Below are positions 26,373 to 34,062 of a stretch of DNA of 64,000 nt, piece by piece. The stretch spans positions 62,001 through 126,000 of the forward strand of contig NZ_JAODNV010000007.1 of the NCBI RefSeq assembly GCF_025398195.1, written 5' to 3'. Each line of letters starts with the position of its first letter. The stretch's first letter is position 1. A program made the translations under genes and the position numbers. Below the pieces are notes generated by a model, which worked only from the letters and a program-made list of their open reading frames with translations, was not told where the DNA came from and searched no databases. The stretch comes from Chelativorans petroleitrophicus (GTDB lineage: Bacteria > Pseudomonadota > Alphaproteobacteria > Rhizobiales > Rhizobiaceae).

Positions 26373-27215
26373 ATGCAGGAAAGCCAGCTTGCCCGCCTGA
26401 ACAGGGCACACCAGTCGATCCGCGACCGCGTCGGTACGCCGGTGGAGATCGCCATCATGCTCGGCTCCGGCCTCGGCCATCTCGCTGAGGCGGTGGAAGA
26501 GGCCACGGTCATTCCCTATGCGGAAATCGCGGGCTTCCCCGTCTCAACGGCACCCAGCCACAAGGGGCAGCTCGTCATCGGCACCTTGTTCGGACGGCGG
26601 GTGGCCGTGATGCAGGGGCGGCTGCACCTCTACGAGGGCTGGTCCCCGCGCGACATCGCGCTTGCGGTCTACCTGCTTCGTCGCCTTGGCGCTCCGACGC
26701 TGGTCGTCACCAATGCCGCCGGCGGGCTCAACCCGGACTATCGCCCTGGCGATGTCATGCTGATCGAGGATCACATGAACTTCACCGGCCTCAATCCCCT
26801 GGTTGGCCCGAATGACGACGAGATCGGCCTGCGTTTCCCGGACATGTCCCGGGCCTATGATCCCGATCTCCTGCGGCTGACAGAAAAGGCGGTGGAACGT
26901 GCGGGACAGGAGGTCCGCCGCGGCATCTATGTGGGCATTCTCGGCCCCTCGCTCGAAACGTCAGCCGAGCGGCGCTTCCTGCGTGCCTCAGGCGGTGATG
27001 CGGTGGGAATGTCCACCGTCACGGAGGTGATCGCCGCCGTCCATGCCGGCATGCGGGTGGTCGGGCTTTCCGCCATCACCAATGCCGCGACCGGAGGGCC
27101 GGACCAGAAGCCCGACACGGTCGAAGAAGTGCTTGCCAACGCGGCCATATGCGGCAGGAAGATCGCAGCCATTCTTGGCGAATTGCTGCCGCAACTGCCC
27201 AGCTCGGGAAGCTGA
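26373..27215 (+). CDS. Purine nucleoside phosphorylase
   Basis: Splits purine nucleosides with phosphate into free base and (deoxy)ribose 1-phosphate. The 280-residue protein fits the trimeric PNP/MTAP family. It has the phosphate-binding IMLGSGLGHLAEA near residue 29, the GRLHLYEGWSPRDIA block, TNAAGGLNPDYRPGDVMLIEDH and the base-site region around VGMSTVTEVIAA. It follows the amidohydrolase by nine bases with a GAGGGGAAAGG ribosome site. In the operon it would act after deamination (adenosine to inosine to hypoxanthine, or the guanosine branch). Confidence 0.94.
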   Translation: MQESQLARLNRAHQSIRDRVGTPVEIAIMLGSGLGHLAEAVEEATVIPYAEIAGFPVSTAPSHKGQLVIGTLFGRRVAVMQGRLHLYEGWSPRDIALAVYLLRRLGAPTLVVTNAAGGLNPDYRPGDVMLIEDHMNFTGLNPLVGPNDDEIGLRFPDMSRAYDPDLLRLTEKAVERAGQEVRRGIYVGILGPSLETSAERRFLRASGGDAVGMSTVTEVIAAVHAGMRVVGLSAITNAATGGPDQKPDTVEEVLANAAICGRKIAAILGELLPQLPSSGS

Positions 27216-27218
27216 GCC

Positions 27219-28013
27219 ATGACAGCCGAAGCGCCCGCCATTTCCCGGCTCCTTGACCTGTCAGGCCGCACCGCGATCGTCACCGGCGCAAGCGGCGGGA
27301 TCGGCCGGGGCATCGCGAAGCGCTTTGCGGAAGCTGGCGCAAAGGTGGTCTGCCATTATCGAAGCAATCGCACCCAAGCCGAAGCTCTCGTTGCCGCTAT
27401 CGAAAGATCGGGCGGCGAGGCTGTCGCAGTCGAAGCCAATATCTCCACGCGCTCGGGTGCCAAGACCCTTATGGCAGAAGCCGTCCGCCGCTTCGGCGCA
27501 GTGCATATCCTTGTCAACAATGCCGGCATTCAGCCCGACGAAGCCCTGCTGGACATTTCGCAGGCAGGCTGGGAAGCCATGTTTTCCGTCAACGCGGGCG
27601 GTCCCTTCCTGCTGACCCAGGCCTTCGCCGAGCATGTCAAAGCCCGCGGAGGGCCGAGCGGGGCCATCGTCAACATCGCCTCGATCCAGGCACACCAGCC
27701 CGCGGCAGGACACGCCCATTACGCCGCGTCAAAGGCCGCTCTCGTCATGTTCACCAGAGCGGCGGCGCTGGAGCTTGGGCCTCTCGGTATCCGCGTGAAC
27801 TCGGTTTCACCCGGCCTGATCGAGCGTGAGGGACTGGAGGACGCTTGGCCGGAGGGCGTGGAGCGCTGGCGCGAGACGGCACCACTCGGCCGGCTGGGCC
27901 GGGCGGACGACGTGGCGGTCGCCGCACTCTTCCTCGCCTCCGATGCGGCGCGCTGGATCACGGGCGCGGACCTTCTGGTTGACGGTGGCGTCAGCGCCCG
28001 GCCGACGTGGTAA
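27219..28013 (+). CDS. SDR-family oxidoreductase
   Basis: A 264-residue short-chain dehydrogenase. It has the cofactor motif TGASGGIGRG (about residues 22-31), NNAG near residue 101, the catalytic Ser in NIASIQ and the YAASK catalytic pair (about residue 168), and the DLLVDGGVS C-terminal block. Its start is three bases after the phosphorylase stop, so it is the last gene of the nucleoside operon. The substrate is unknown; a role on the released pentose is possible but is only inference from position. Its last 23 bases overlap the convergent HdeD-like gene. Confidence 0.88.
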   Translation: MTAEAPAISRLLDLSGRTAIVTGASGGIGRGIAKRFAEAGAKVVCHYRSNRTQAEALVAAIERSGGEAVAVEANISTRSGAKTLMAEAVRRFGAVHILVNNAGIQPDEALLDISQAGWEAMFSVNAGGPFLLTQAFAEHVKARGGPSGAIVNIASIQAHQPAAGHAHYAASKAALVMFTRAAALELGPLGIRVNSVSPGLIEREGLEDAWPEGVERWRETAPLGRLGRADDVAVAALFLASDAARWITGADLLVDGGVSARPTW

Positions 28014-28563
28014 AGTCCTGGGCGTTGCGCAGCGCCAGCCCCGCCGCAATCCAGCCGGCGCCGGCGAAGAGCAGGTCCACGCCCAGGAAGATGCCAAGAA
28101 CAAAGAGGCTCGACGCGGGCCAGCCGGCAACGATGATGAGGCCGACGGTTACCGTGATGATCGCCGAGATCAGCACCCAGCCCCATCCGCCTTCCTTGCG
28201 CAATCTCACCGCCAGAATGCCGCGAACCAGCCCAGCGGCAATCAGCCCGATGCCGAGCATGAGAGTAAGCACTGCGGAAGCCAGCAGCGGATCGGCAAAG
28301 GCGATGAAGCCTGCCGCCACATATAGCGCGCCGATGATGATCCACAGGAAGAACCGGCCCCGGCTTCGCATCTGAAAGCCGTGGACAATCTCGGCAATGC
28401 CCGCGAGTGTCATCATCAGGCCCACCACGAAGACGCTTGCCACCGTGGCCGCGATGACGCTTCCCAGCGCGATGATGCCTCCGATCAAAAAAAAGATGCC
28501 CAGGGCCACGATCCAGCCCCACCGCATCTTCAGGTCTGGCCCCCCTGGAACCGGCTCGCTCAT
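27991..28563 (-). CDS. HdeD-family membrane protein (DUF308)
   Basis: A 190-residue protein with six hydrophobic segments of about 20 residues in three pairs, the pattern of HdeD/DUF308 proteins linked to acid resistance in enterobacteria. The internal repeats are visible in GGIIALGSVIAATVASVFVVG, VAAGFIAFADPLLASAVLTL and VGLIIVAGWPASSLFVLGI. ATG 28563 was chosen, with GAGGAGGGG about 13 bases upstream. The protein function is not known in alphaproteobacteria. It is convergent with the SDR gene and overlaps its end. Confidence 0.8.
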   Translation of the reverse strand: MSEPVPGGPDLKMRWGWIVALGIFFLIGGIIALGSVIAATVASVFVVGLMMTLAGIAEIVHGFQMRSRGRFFLWIIIGALYVAAGFIAFADPLLASAVLTLMLGIGLIAAGLVRGILAVRLRKEGGWGWVLISAIITVTVGLIIVAGWPASSLFVLGIFLGVDLLFAGAGWIAAGLALRNAQDFTTSAGR

Positions 28564-28782
28564 GTCAACCACTGTTCCCCTCCTCAGGATCAGCCGAGGC
28601 CGGATGCCGTCCCAAAGCCGCATCCAGACTCATATGTGAATTTTTTCCACTCCCCTCCGGTACTGTCAAATTCACCGATGCCGTGTCGCACAGGAGATGT
28701 CCTTGCCAGAGCGCGTGATCCGGCCCATGAATAGCTGCCGCATCGACCGAAGCCCTGAGAACGCCAAAGGAGAATTGCCACC

Positions 28783-29706
28783 ATGCCCTCCCCGATGAAA
28801 GGCGCCTTGGCGCCTGTGCTCACGCCCCTCACGCCGGATTTCCGGCCGGATGCGGCACGGCTGATCGCGCATTGCCGCTGGCTGCTTGCGCAGGATTGCG
28901 GGCTTGCCGTCTTCGGCACCAACAGCGAAGGCAATTCGCTTGGTGTCGAGGAAAAGATCGGGCTGCTCGAGCGCCTCGTCGGCGAGGGGCTTCCGCCCGA
29001 GCGCATGATGCCCGGCACCGGCACCTGCTCTCTGCGCGACACGATAGCCTTGAGCCGCCGCGCGACCGAGCTCGGCTGCGGCGGCGTGCTCATGCTGCCG
29101 CCGTTCTACTACAAGGACGTGAGCGATGAGGGGCTTTACCGCTATGTGAGCGCGGTGGTGGACGGCGTCAGCGATCCATCCCTGCGCATCTATCTCTACC
29201 ACATCCCGCCGATCGCACAGGTCGGCTTCAGCCTCGATCTGATCGAGCGTCTCATCACGGCATATCCGGGTGTCGTCGCCGGCATCAAGGATTCCTCCGG
29301 CGACTGGCAGAATACCAGCGCCATGCTTGAGCGGTTCCCGGGCTGGGGCGTCTTCTGCGGCAACGAACTGCGGCTTTTGGATGCCATGAAGATGGGTGCG
29401 GCCGGCGTCATCTCGGCCACCTGCAACATCAATCCGAGCACCATAGCCGAGCTCTGCCGCAACTGGAATGATGACGGCGCGACGCAACGGCACGAGAAGG
29501 CCGTAGCGCTGCGAAAGACCATCCAGGATTTCCCGCAAATCTCTGCGCTCAAGGCGGTTGTCACCCATTTCCGGAATGATCCGGAATGGCGGCGCCTTCT
29601 GCCCCCGCTGGTGGAGCTCGATACGGATCAGCGCACCGATCTGATCGAGCGCTGCCGTGCCCTCGGATTTGAGATGCAGGGCATCGAAGCGGAAGCCGTC
29701 GCCTGA
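28783..29706 (+). CDS. Dihydrodipicolinate synthase-family aldolase
   Basis: A 307-residue TIM-barrel class I aldolase. The Schiff-base lysine is Lys169 (VAGIKDSSGDW) and the catalytic tyrosine is Tyr139 (IYLYHIPPI). The pyruvate-carboxylate loop reads FGTNSEGNSL where true DapA has GTTGE. That change suggests a sugar-acid or other 2-keto-acid aldolase/dehydratase and not lysine synthesis, but the exact reaction cannot be named. The ATG has AAAGGAG upstream. It stands alone on the plus strand, after the divergent HdeD-like gene. Confidence 0.82.
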   Translation: MPSPMKGALAPVLTPLTPDFRPDAARLIAHCRWLLAQDCGLAVFGTNSEGNSLGVEEKIGLLERLVGEGLPPERMMPGTGTCSLRDTIALSRRATELGCGGVLMLPPFYYKDVSDEGLYRYVSAVVDGVSDPSLRIYLYHIPPIAQVGFSLDLIERLITAYPGVVAGIKDSSGDWQNTSAMLERFPGWGVFCGNELRLLDAMKMGAAGVISATCNINPSTIAELCRNWNDDGATQRHEKAVALRKTIQDFPQISALKAVVTHFRNDPEWRRLLPPLVELDTDQRTDLIERCRALGFEMQGIEAEAVA

Positions 29707-29799
29707 CCCACGTCCTTCATCTCTATTTAGCCGAAGCGCTTGCACTCCGGCGCTTCAGGCCATATCTGCGCCGCAACACCGATCCAACAGGAGCGAGCC

Positions 29800-30063
29800 G
29801 TGTCGGCACTGACGAGATTCCTGGGTGACAGCCCGCTGCGTGTAATCGTGAAGCTGACGGTCATTTCGCTGATCGTCGGCTTCTTGATGAACGTCTTTCA
29901 CTGGACGCCCTGGGACATCTACGATGCGCTGCGCGACACGGTGGCGCGCATCTGGAACATGGGATGGGAGGCCATCGGCGATTTCCTGCGTTACATCATA
30001 TTCGGCGCGATGGTGGTGGTGCCGGTTTTCCTCATCATCCGTATCCTGAACATCCGGCGCTGA
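29800..30063 (+). CDS. Small membrane protein, DUF6460-like
   Basis: An 87-residue protein with two membrane segments (about residues 14-30 and 62-82) separated by FHWTPWDIYDALRDTVARIW. It matches my memory of the DUF6460 family of small rhizobial membrane proteins, with no known function. The best start is GTG 29800, which has CAGGAG seven bases upstream; an in-frame start at 29740 would add 20 poorly fitting residues. It lies between the aldolase gene and the MATE exporter. Confidence 0.75.
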   Translation: MSALTRFLGDSPLRVIVKLTVISLIVGFLMNVFHWTPWDIYDALRDTVARIWNMGWEAIGDFLRYIIFGAMVVVPVFLIIRILNIRR

Positions 30064-30073
30064 ATGCGGATTT

Positions 30074-30086
30074 TTGGCTTAGCCAA
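30074..30086. repeat. Short palindrome TTGGCT-T-AGCCAA
   Basis: A perfect 6-bp inverted repeat with a single-base centre, starting 11 bases after the DUF6460 stop codon. Its size and symmetry would suit a repressor dimer. It abuts the longer inverted repeat upstream of the MATE gene. No T-run follows it on the plus strand. Confidence 0.4.
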
Positions 30087-30145
30087 CAACGGCGGTAAAG
30101 CTTTTGTGGAGCCTGACCGAATAGGCATTGATACCGCCGTTTGTT
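30085..30145 (+). repeat. 13-bp inverted repeat upstream of the MATE gene
   Basis: AACAACGGCGGTA (30085-30097) pairs with TACCGCCGTTTGTT (30132-30145) with one extra base in the right arm. The loop is 34 bases. It spans one possible start codon of the exporter (TTG 30128). It could be an operator pair or an mRNA hairpin controlling exporter translation. Confidence 0.5.
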
Positions 30146-30169
30146 AGACGCTCTAAACGCAGGCTTCCC

Positions 30170-31513
30170 TTGGACAAGCTGGCCACCCAAGACCGTGGCG
30201 TACTGCCATTCGACGTCACCCACCGGCTCGTTTTGTCGGTGGCGGTGCCGATGATGCTCGCCTATCTCACGACGCCGCTCATCGGGATTGTGGATACGGC
30301 GGTCGTCGGCCAGCTCGGGGATGCTGCGCTTCTGGGCGGACTCGCGGCAGGGGCCATCGTTTTCGACGTGGTTTTCAACACCTTCAACGCGCTTCGGTCG
30401 AGCACGACCGGGCTGGTCGCCCAGGCGTTCGGCCGGGGCGACAGCGTGGAAGAGCGCGCGATCCTCATGCGGTCGCTCATAGCCTCCGCAGGCATCGGGA
30501 TCGTGCTTGCCCTCCTCACGCCCGCCGTCATAGCGGCCGGTGTCTGGTTCATTAGCCCGGAGCCGGAGGTGGCGGAAGCCATGCGCCGCTATATCGGCAT
30601 CCGCATGCTGGCCGCGCCGCTCACGCTCATCAATTTCTCCATCCTCGGATATGTGCTGGGTCGCGGCGAGGGAAACCTCGGGCTTGCGATCCAGTTGCTG
30701 CTCAACGGAACAAACATCGCGCTTTCCATCCTGCTCGGCCTCAAGCTCGGCTGGGGGCTTGAGGGTGTGGCCTGGGGCACGGTGGGCGGCGAGGCGCTGG
30801 CGGCTCTTGCAGGCCTTGCCATCATTGTGAGGCGATCCGCAGGCATGCCGCGCCTCACCCGGGCGCGCCTCCTCGACACGAAGGCCCTGCTGCGCATGCT
30901 GGCGCTCAATGGCGACATCATGATCCGCTCCTTCTCGCTGCTAGCCGCCTTCGCGCTCTTCACGCGCCAGGGCGCGCAGCTTGGCACGGTGACGCTCGCC
31001 GCCAATGCGGTGCTGATGAACTTCTTTCTCGTTTCCGGTTATTTTCTCGACGGCTTCGCCACCGCTGCCGAACAGCTTGCCGGCCGCGCGGTGGGCGCGC
31101 GCTACGCCCCCGCCTTTCAAAGGGCGATCCGACTCACCTGCCTGTGGGGCTTCGCACTTTCCGGTGTGTGTGCCGCAGTCTTTCTGCTGGGCGGCGACAG
31201 CTTCATCCGGCTGATCACGACGGCACCGGAAGTGCGCGAGGCGGCAACACTTTACCTGCCCTGGGCGGCGCTTACCGCTGTAAGCGGCGTTCTCGCCTTC
31301 CAGATGGACGGCGTCTTCATCGGGGCGACCTGGTCCCGCGACATGCGCAACATGATGCTGCTTTCGCTCGCCATCTTCGTGTTCTGGCTCATGGTCGTGG
31401 GCGCACGCTTCGGCAATCATGGCCTGTGGGCGGCCCTACACATCTTCCTGATCACGCGCGGTGTGAGCCTGGCGGCCATTCTACCCAGGAGGGCGCGCCA
31501 GACCTTCGCCTGA
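30170..31513 (+). CDS. MATE-family efflux transporter (DinF-like)
   Basis: A protein of about 447 residues with twelve membrane segments, of the MATE family that exports cationic drugs or metabolites using Na+ or H+. The N-terminal signature VAVPMMLAYLTTPLIGIVD and GQLGDAALLGGLAAGAIVFD, and the matching second half (ALNGDIMIRSFSLLAAFALF, VSGYFLDGFATAAEQLAGRA), are those of the DinF/NorM group. The start is uncertain. No ATG is available; TTG 30170 is used because TTG 30128 lies inside an inverted repeat. The stop is one base from the stop of the convergent pyrD. Confidence 0.88.
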   Translation: MDKLATQDRGVLPFDVTHRLVLSVAVPMMLAYLTTPLIGIVDTAVVGQLGDAALLGGLAAGAIVFDVVFNTFNALRSSTTGLVAQAFGRGDSVEERAILMRSLIASAGIGIVLALLTPAVIAAGVWFISPEPEVAEAMRRYIGIRMLAAPLTLINFSILGYVLGRGEGNLGLAIQLLLNGTNIALSILLGLKLGWGLEGVAWGTVGGEALAALAGLAIIVRRSAGMPRLTRARLLDTKALLRMLALNGDIMIRSFSLLAAFALFTRQGAQLGTVTLAANAVLMNFFLVSGYFLDGFATAAEQLAGRAVGARYAPAFQRAIRLTCLWGFALSGVCAAVFLLGGDSFIRLITTAPEVREAATLYLPWAALTAVSGVLAFQMDGVFIGATWSRDMRNMMLLSLAIFVFWLMVVGARFGNHGLWAALHIFLITRGVSLAAILPRRARQTFA

Positions 31514-31514
31514 C

Positions 31515-32603
31515 TCAGACGAGCGGGCGGTCCGCCCAGCGGTTAAGATGAGCGTCGCGGATTTCCGCGATGGATTTCAGGCCCTGCCGCTCGGCATAGG
31601 CGTCAAGGCCGCGAACGATGCGGCCGGCAAGCCCCGGGCCCTCATAGATCAAGCCCGTATAGAGCTGCACAAGATCAGCTCCCGCGCGCATCTTTTCCAA
31701 CGCCGTTTCGGTGGAGTGAACGCCGCCCACGCCGATAATGGGCAAGGCGGGGCCGACGAGCCTGCGCATCTTGGCAAGGACGATCGTCGAACGCTCGAAG
31801 AGCGGCGCGCCTGAAAGCCCGCCTTCCTCCCGCGCGGCCGACCCGGTGACGCCGGGGCGCGCAATCGTCGTGTTGGAGACAATGAGCCCGTCGAGCCGCT
31901 TTTCCAGCGCCACCTCCGCGATGTCCGCCAACTCAGCTTCCGAAAGGTCCGGCGCGATCTTGAGGAAAACCGGGATCTTGCGGCCAATCTCGGCCGCCTT
32001 CCTGTCACATGCGCCGAGCACGCGAACAAGCAACTCCGCAAGGTTCTCCCGCGCCTGCAGCGCCCTGAGGCCAGCCGTATTGGGCGAGGAAATATTGACC
32101 GTGAGGTAGGACGCCACGGCAGCGAAGGTGTGCACACCCACTTCGTAGTCGGCGATGCGGTCGGCACTGTCCCAGTTGGCGCCGATATTGACGCCTACGA
32201 TTCCGCGCCCTCCGCGCCGGGAAAGCCGCCTTAGCACCGCCTCGTGCCCCTCATTGTTGAAGCCGAGACGATTGATCACGGCGCGCTGCTCGGCAAGCCG
32301 GAATAGGCGGGGCTTAGGGTTGCCCTGCTGCGGGCGCGGCGTGACCGTTCCGCATTCGGCAAAGCCGAAGCCGAGGCGCAGAAGCGCATCCGGTACTTCC
32401 GCATTCTTGTCATAGCCCGCGGCCATACCGACCGGGTTGGGAAAACGAAGGCCCGCTATCGTGCGCTCAAGTCTCGGACTTGGCGATGTCGGAGCGCAGA
32501 CGGGGATGCCCGACTTGAGCGCGGCAATGGAAAGGGCGTGCGCTCTCTCCGGATCGAGCGCGAACAGAAGCGGCCGCGCCGCAAGGTCGATCAGGTTCAT
32601 CAT
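31515..32603 (-). CDS. pyrD: Dihydroorotate dehydrogenase (quinone), class 2
   Basis: Membrane-associated flavoenzyme that oxidises dihydroorotate to orotate in pyrimidine synthesis and passes electrons to quinone. The 362-residue protein has the class 2 N-terminal helix (NLIDLAARPLLFALDPERAH), PVGMAAGYDKNAE and the catalytic-serine motif NISSPNTAGLR. The FMN phosphate site lies in IIGVGGVHS and the LYTGLIYEGPGL block follows. The start overlaps the stop of the DUF952 gene (ATGATGA), so the two are coupled. Confidence 0.97.
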   Translation of the reverse strand: MMNLIDLAARPLLFALDPERAHALSIAALKSGIPVCAPTSPSPRLERTIAGLRFPNPVGMAAGYDKNAEVPDALLRLGFGFAECGTVTPRPQQGNPKPRLFRLAEQRAVINRLGFNNEGHEAVLRRLSRRGGRGIVGVNIGANWDSADRIADYEVGVHTFAAVASYLTVNISSPNTAGLRALQARENLAELLVRVLGACDRKAAEIGRKIPVFLKIAPDLSEAELADIAEVALEKRLDGLIVSNTTIARPGVTGSAAREEGGLSGAPLFERSTIVLAKMRRLVGPALPIIGVGGVHSTETALEKMRAGADLVQLYTGLIYEGPGLAGRIVRGLDAYAERQGLKSIAEIRDAHLNRWADRPLV

Positions 32604-32947
32604 GCGTCCAGAGCCGGAAAAAGATGGTGGCCATCGTCTCCCAGCGGCAGGGGCTTCACCCAACGCACCGCGGAAAGGGAAAGGGGACCGTAAAGGTGAG
32701 GGAAAAGCTGCCCGCCGCGCGAGACCTCGTATTTGAGCGCTGCTCCGAGCTTTTCCGCCTCCACCGCTATGAGAAGGAGGTCATCTTGGCCGGAAAAGTG
32801 CTTTCTGGCGGTCTCCTCCACCTGCTCGGCGGTCGAGAAGTGGATGAACCCGTCGGTGAGGTCCACCGGCGCGCCCAGGAACGCTCCTTCCCGCTCGGCC
32901 TGCCGCCAGAGCGTGGAAGCGCAAATCTTGTAGATCAAATCCGGCAT
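32600..32947 (-). CDS. DUF952 family protein
   Basis: A 115-residue protein of the DUF952 family. It has IYKICASTLWRQAEREG at the start, the central DGFIHFSTAEQVEETARKHF and the C-terminal FPHLYGPLSLSAVRWVKPL. The function is unknown; the fold is related to small cytosolic enzymes acting on nucleotide-like ligands, as far as I recall. ATG 32947 fits the conserved N-terminus. The gene immediately precedes and overlaps pyrD; this pairing looks common in rhizobia. Confidence 0.88.
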   Translation of the reverse strand: MPDLIYKICASTLWRQAEREGAFLGAPVDLTDGFIHFSTAEQVEETARKHFSGQDDLLLIAVEAEKLGAALKYEVSRGGQLFPHLYGPLSLSAVRWVKPLPLGDDGHHLFPALDA

Positions 32948-33071
32948 GACCGCGCTATAGGCCGAACGGTCGGAGAGTGGAAGTGGCACCAAGGCTCGGG
33001 CGGAAGCTTATGCACCCAAATTGCGGCGCAATCGTTCGTTACGGTAAAGTCATCCGACTGGAGGAAAACCG

Positions 33072-33512
33072 ATGCTGAAAGCACGCGCAGCCATTCTGGG
33101 CCTCGCCCTCCTTCCCTTGGCGGTCGGAGCCTTGGCCCAGGAGGAAGAGCGATACCGGCTGGAGCGCACGGAAGACGGCTATGTGCGCATGGATACGCGC
33201 ACGGGCGCGATGACGCTCTGCCAGGAACGCGAGGGCGAGCTTGTCTGCCGCCCCGCCTCCGAGAGCGATGATCCCGCCCCCGCTGAGACCGACGCCTTGC
33301 GTGAGCGTATCGCCGCACTGGAGGAGCGGGTGGAAGCTCTTGAGAAGCAGGTAGAGAGCTCCGTTCCTCTGCAGGAGGAGTTCGAGCAGTCGCTCACTTT
33401 GATGGAGCGCTTCTTCCGTCGTTTCATCGACATCGTGCGCGGGCTGGAAGAGGAAGAGCAGCCGCAGGAACCCGCTCCCGAAGGAGGCAGCACACCCGCC
33501 GAGCGCACCTGA
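33072..33512 (+). CDS. Exported coiled-coil protein of unknown function
   Basis: A 146-residue protein with a clear signal peptide (MLKARAAILGLALLPLAVGA, cleavage near ALA-Q, residue 22). A short region with two cysteines follows (TLCQEREGELVCR), then an acidic linker, then a coiled coil (about residues 75-125), and it ends in a Pro/Glu-rich tail. I do not recognise a family with a known role. The two cysteines could form a disulfide in the periplasm. The start is supported by GGAGG ten bases upstream. It converges with the next gene, one base apart. Confidence 0.75.
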   Translation: MLKARAAILGLALLPLAVGALAQEEERYRLERTEDGYVRMDTRTGAMTLCQEREGELVCRPASESDDPAPAETDALRERIAALEERVEALEKQVESSVPLQEEFEQSLTLMERFFRRFIDIVRGLEEEEQPQEPAPEGGSTPAERT

Positions 33513-33513
33513 A

Positions 33514-33888
33514 TCAGGACACCAGCCTCACGGCCCTCAGCGCAAGCGACATCGCGAAGAAGCAGCAGGCGACCGTGAAGCTGTTTCGCGCAAACGTGCT
33601 GTACACGTCCCGCAGAATCGTGATGAAAATCGCCAGACTTCGCGTATCGGCGGGCTGGGATGGGGCATCTAGACACGTCCAGACCTCGGTGTGCTTCGGG
33701 TTCTGCCAGGGAACGAAGAAGGCCTTCAAAATCAATACCTGGGCCATGATCAGCGTCAGCAGCGCGCCGGCAAACAGGGCGAGCGCGGGGTCAAAGGAAA
33801 GGCTCAGCATAACGAGCATAATCGCCAGCGCGCCGAACATGACCGCGCGGCCGATGCAGACATAGGCTGTATTGCGTATCTTCTCCAT
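33514..33888 (-). CDS. Small membrane protein of unknown function
   Basis: A 124-residue protein with three hydrophobic segments (about residues 8-30, 34-55 and 98-118). ATG 33888 has GAGGTG upstream. The open frame runs on across the response-regulator gene on the other strand, but that upstream part has no protein-like composition and is not coding. No family assignment can be made. The loop at about residues 58-90 is charged and may be cytoplasmic. Confidence 0.7.
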   Translation of the reverse strand: MEKIRNTAYVCIGRAVMFGALAIMLVMLSLSFDPALALFAGALLTLIMAQVLILKAFFVPWQNPKHTEVWTCLDAPSQPADTRSLAIFITILRDVYSTFARNSFTVACCFFAMSLALRAVRLVS

Positions 33889-34009
33889 GGCCTTGCACCT
33901 CTGCCCCCCTTTTCGGCGGAATAAGGGCGCCGGGCTTTTGTTCCCGCAGGTGACTGCATTTTGCGGGCGCCTTGCAAAGTGGGCCGTTCCCCGCATAATC
34001 GCTGTTATG

Positions 34010-34044
34010 TCCCGCTCTAGAAATACACGATCAAGTGAGCGGGA
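34010..34044 (+). repeat. Inverted repeat upstream of the response-regulator gene
   Basis: TCCCGCTC (34010-34017) and GAGCGGGA (34037-34044) form a perfect 8-bp inverted repeat with a 19-base spacer, ending 18 bases before the start codon. It could be a self-control operator of the LuxR-type regulator or an mRNA hairpin next to the ribosome site (GGGAGGA, 34051-34057). Confidence 0.5.
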
Positions 34045-34062
34045 AACCGGGGGAGGACTTTC

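Noticed and set aside
25113-26480. A 455-codon minus-strand frame opposite the amidohydrolase
   Set aside because: The amidohydrolase metal motifs and operon structure on the plus strand are decisive. The antisense product is His/Arg-rich with no family signature.
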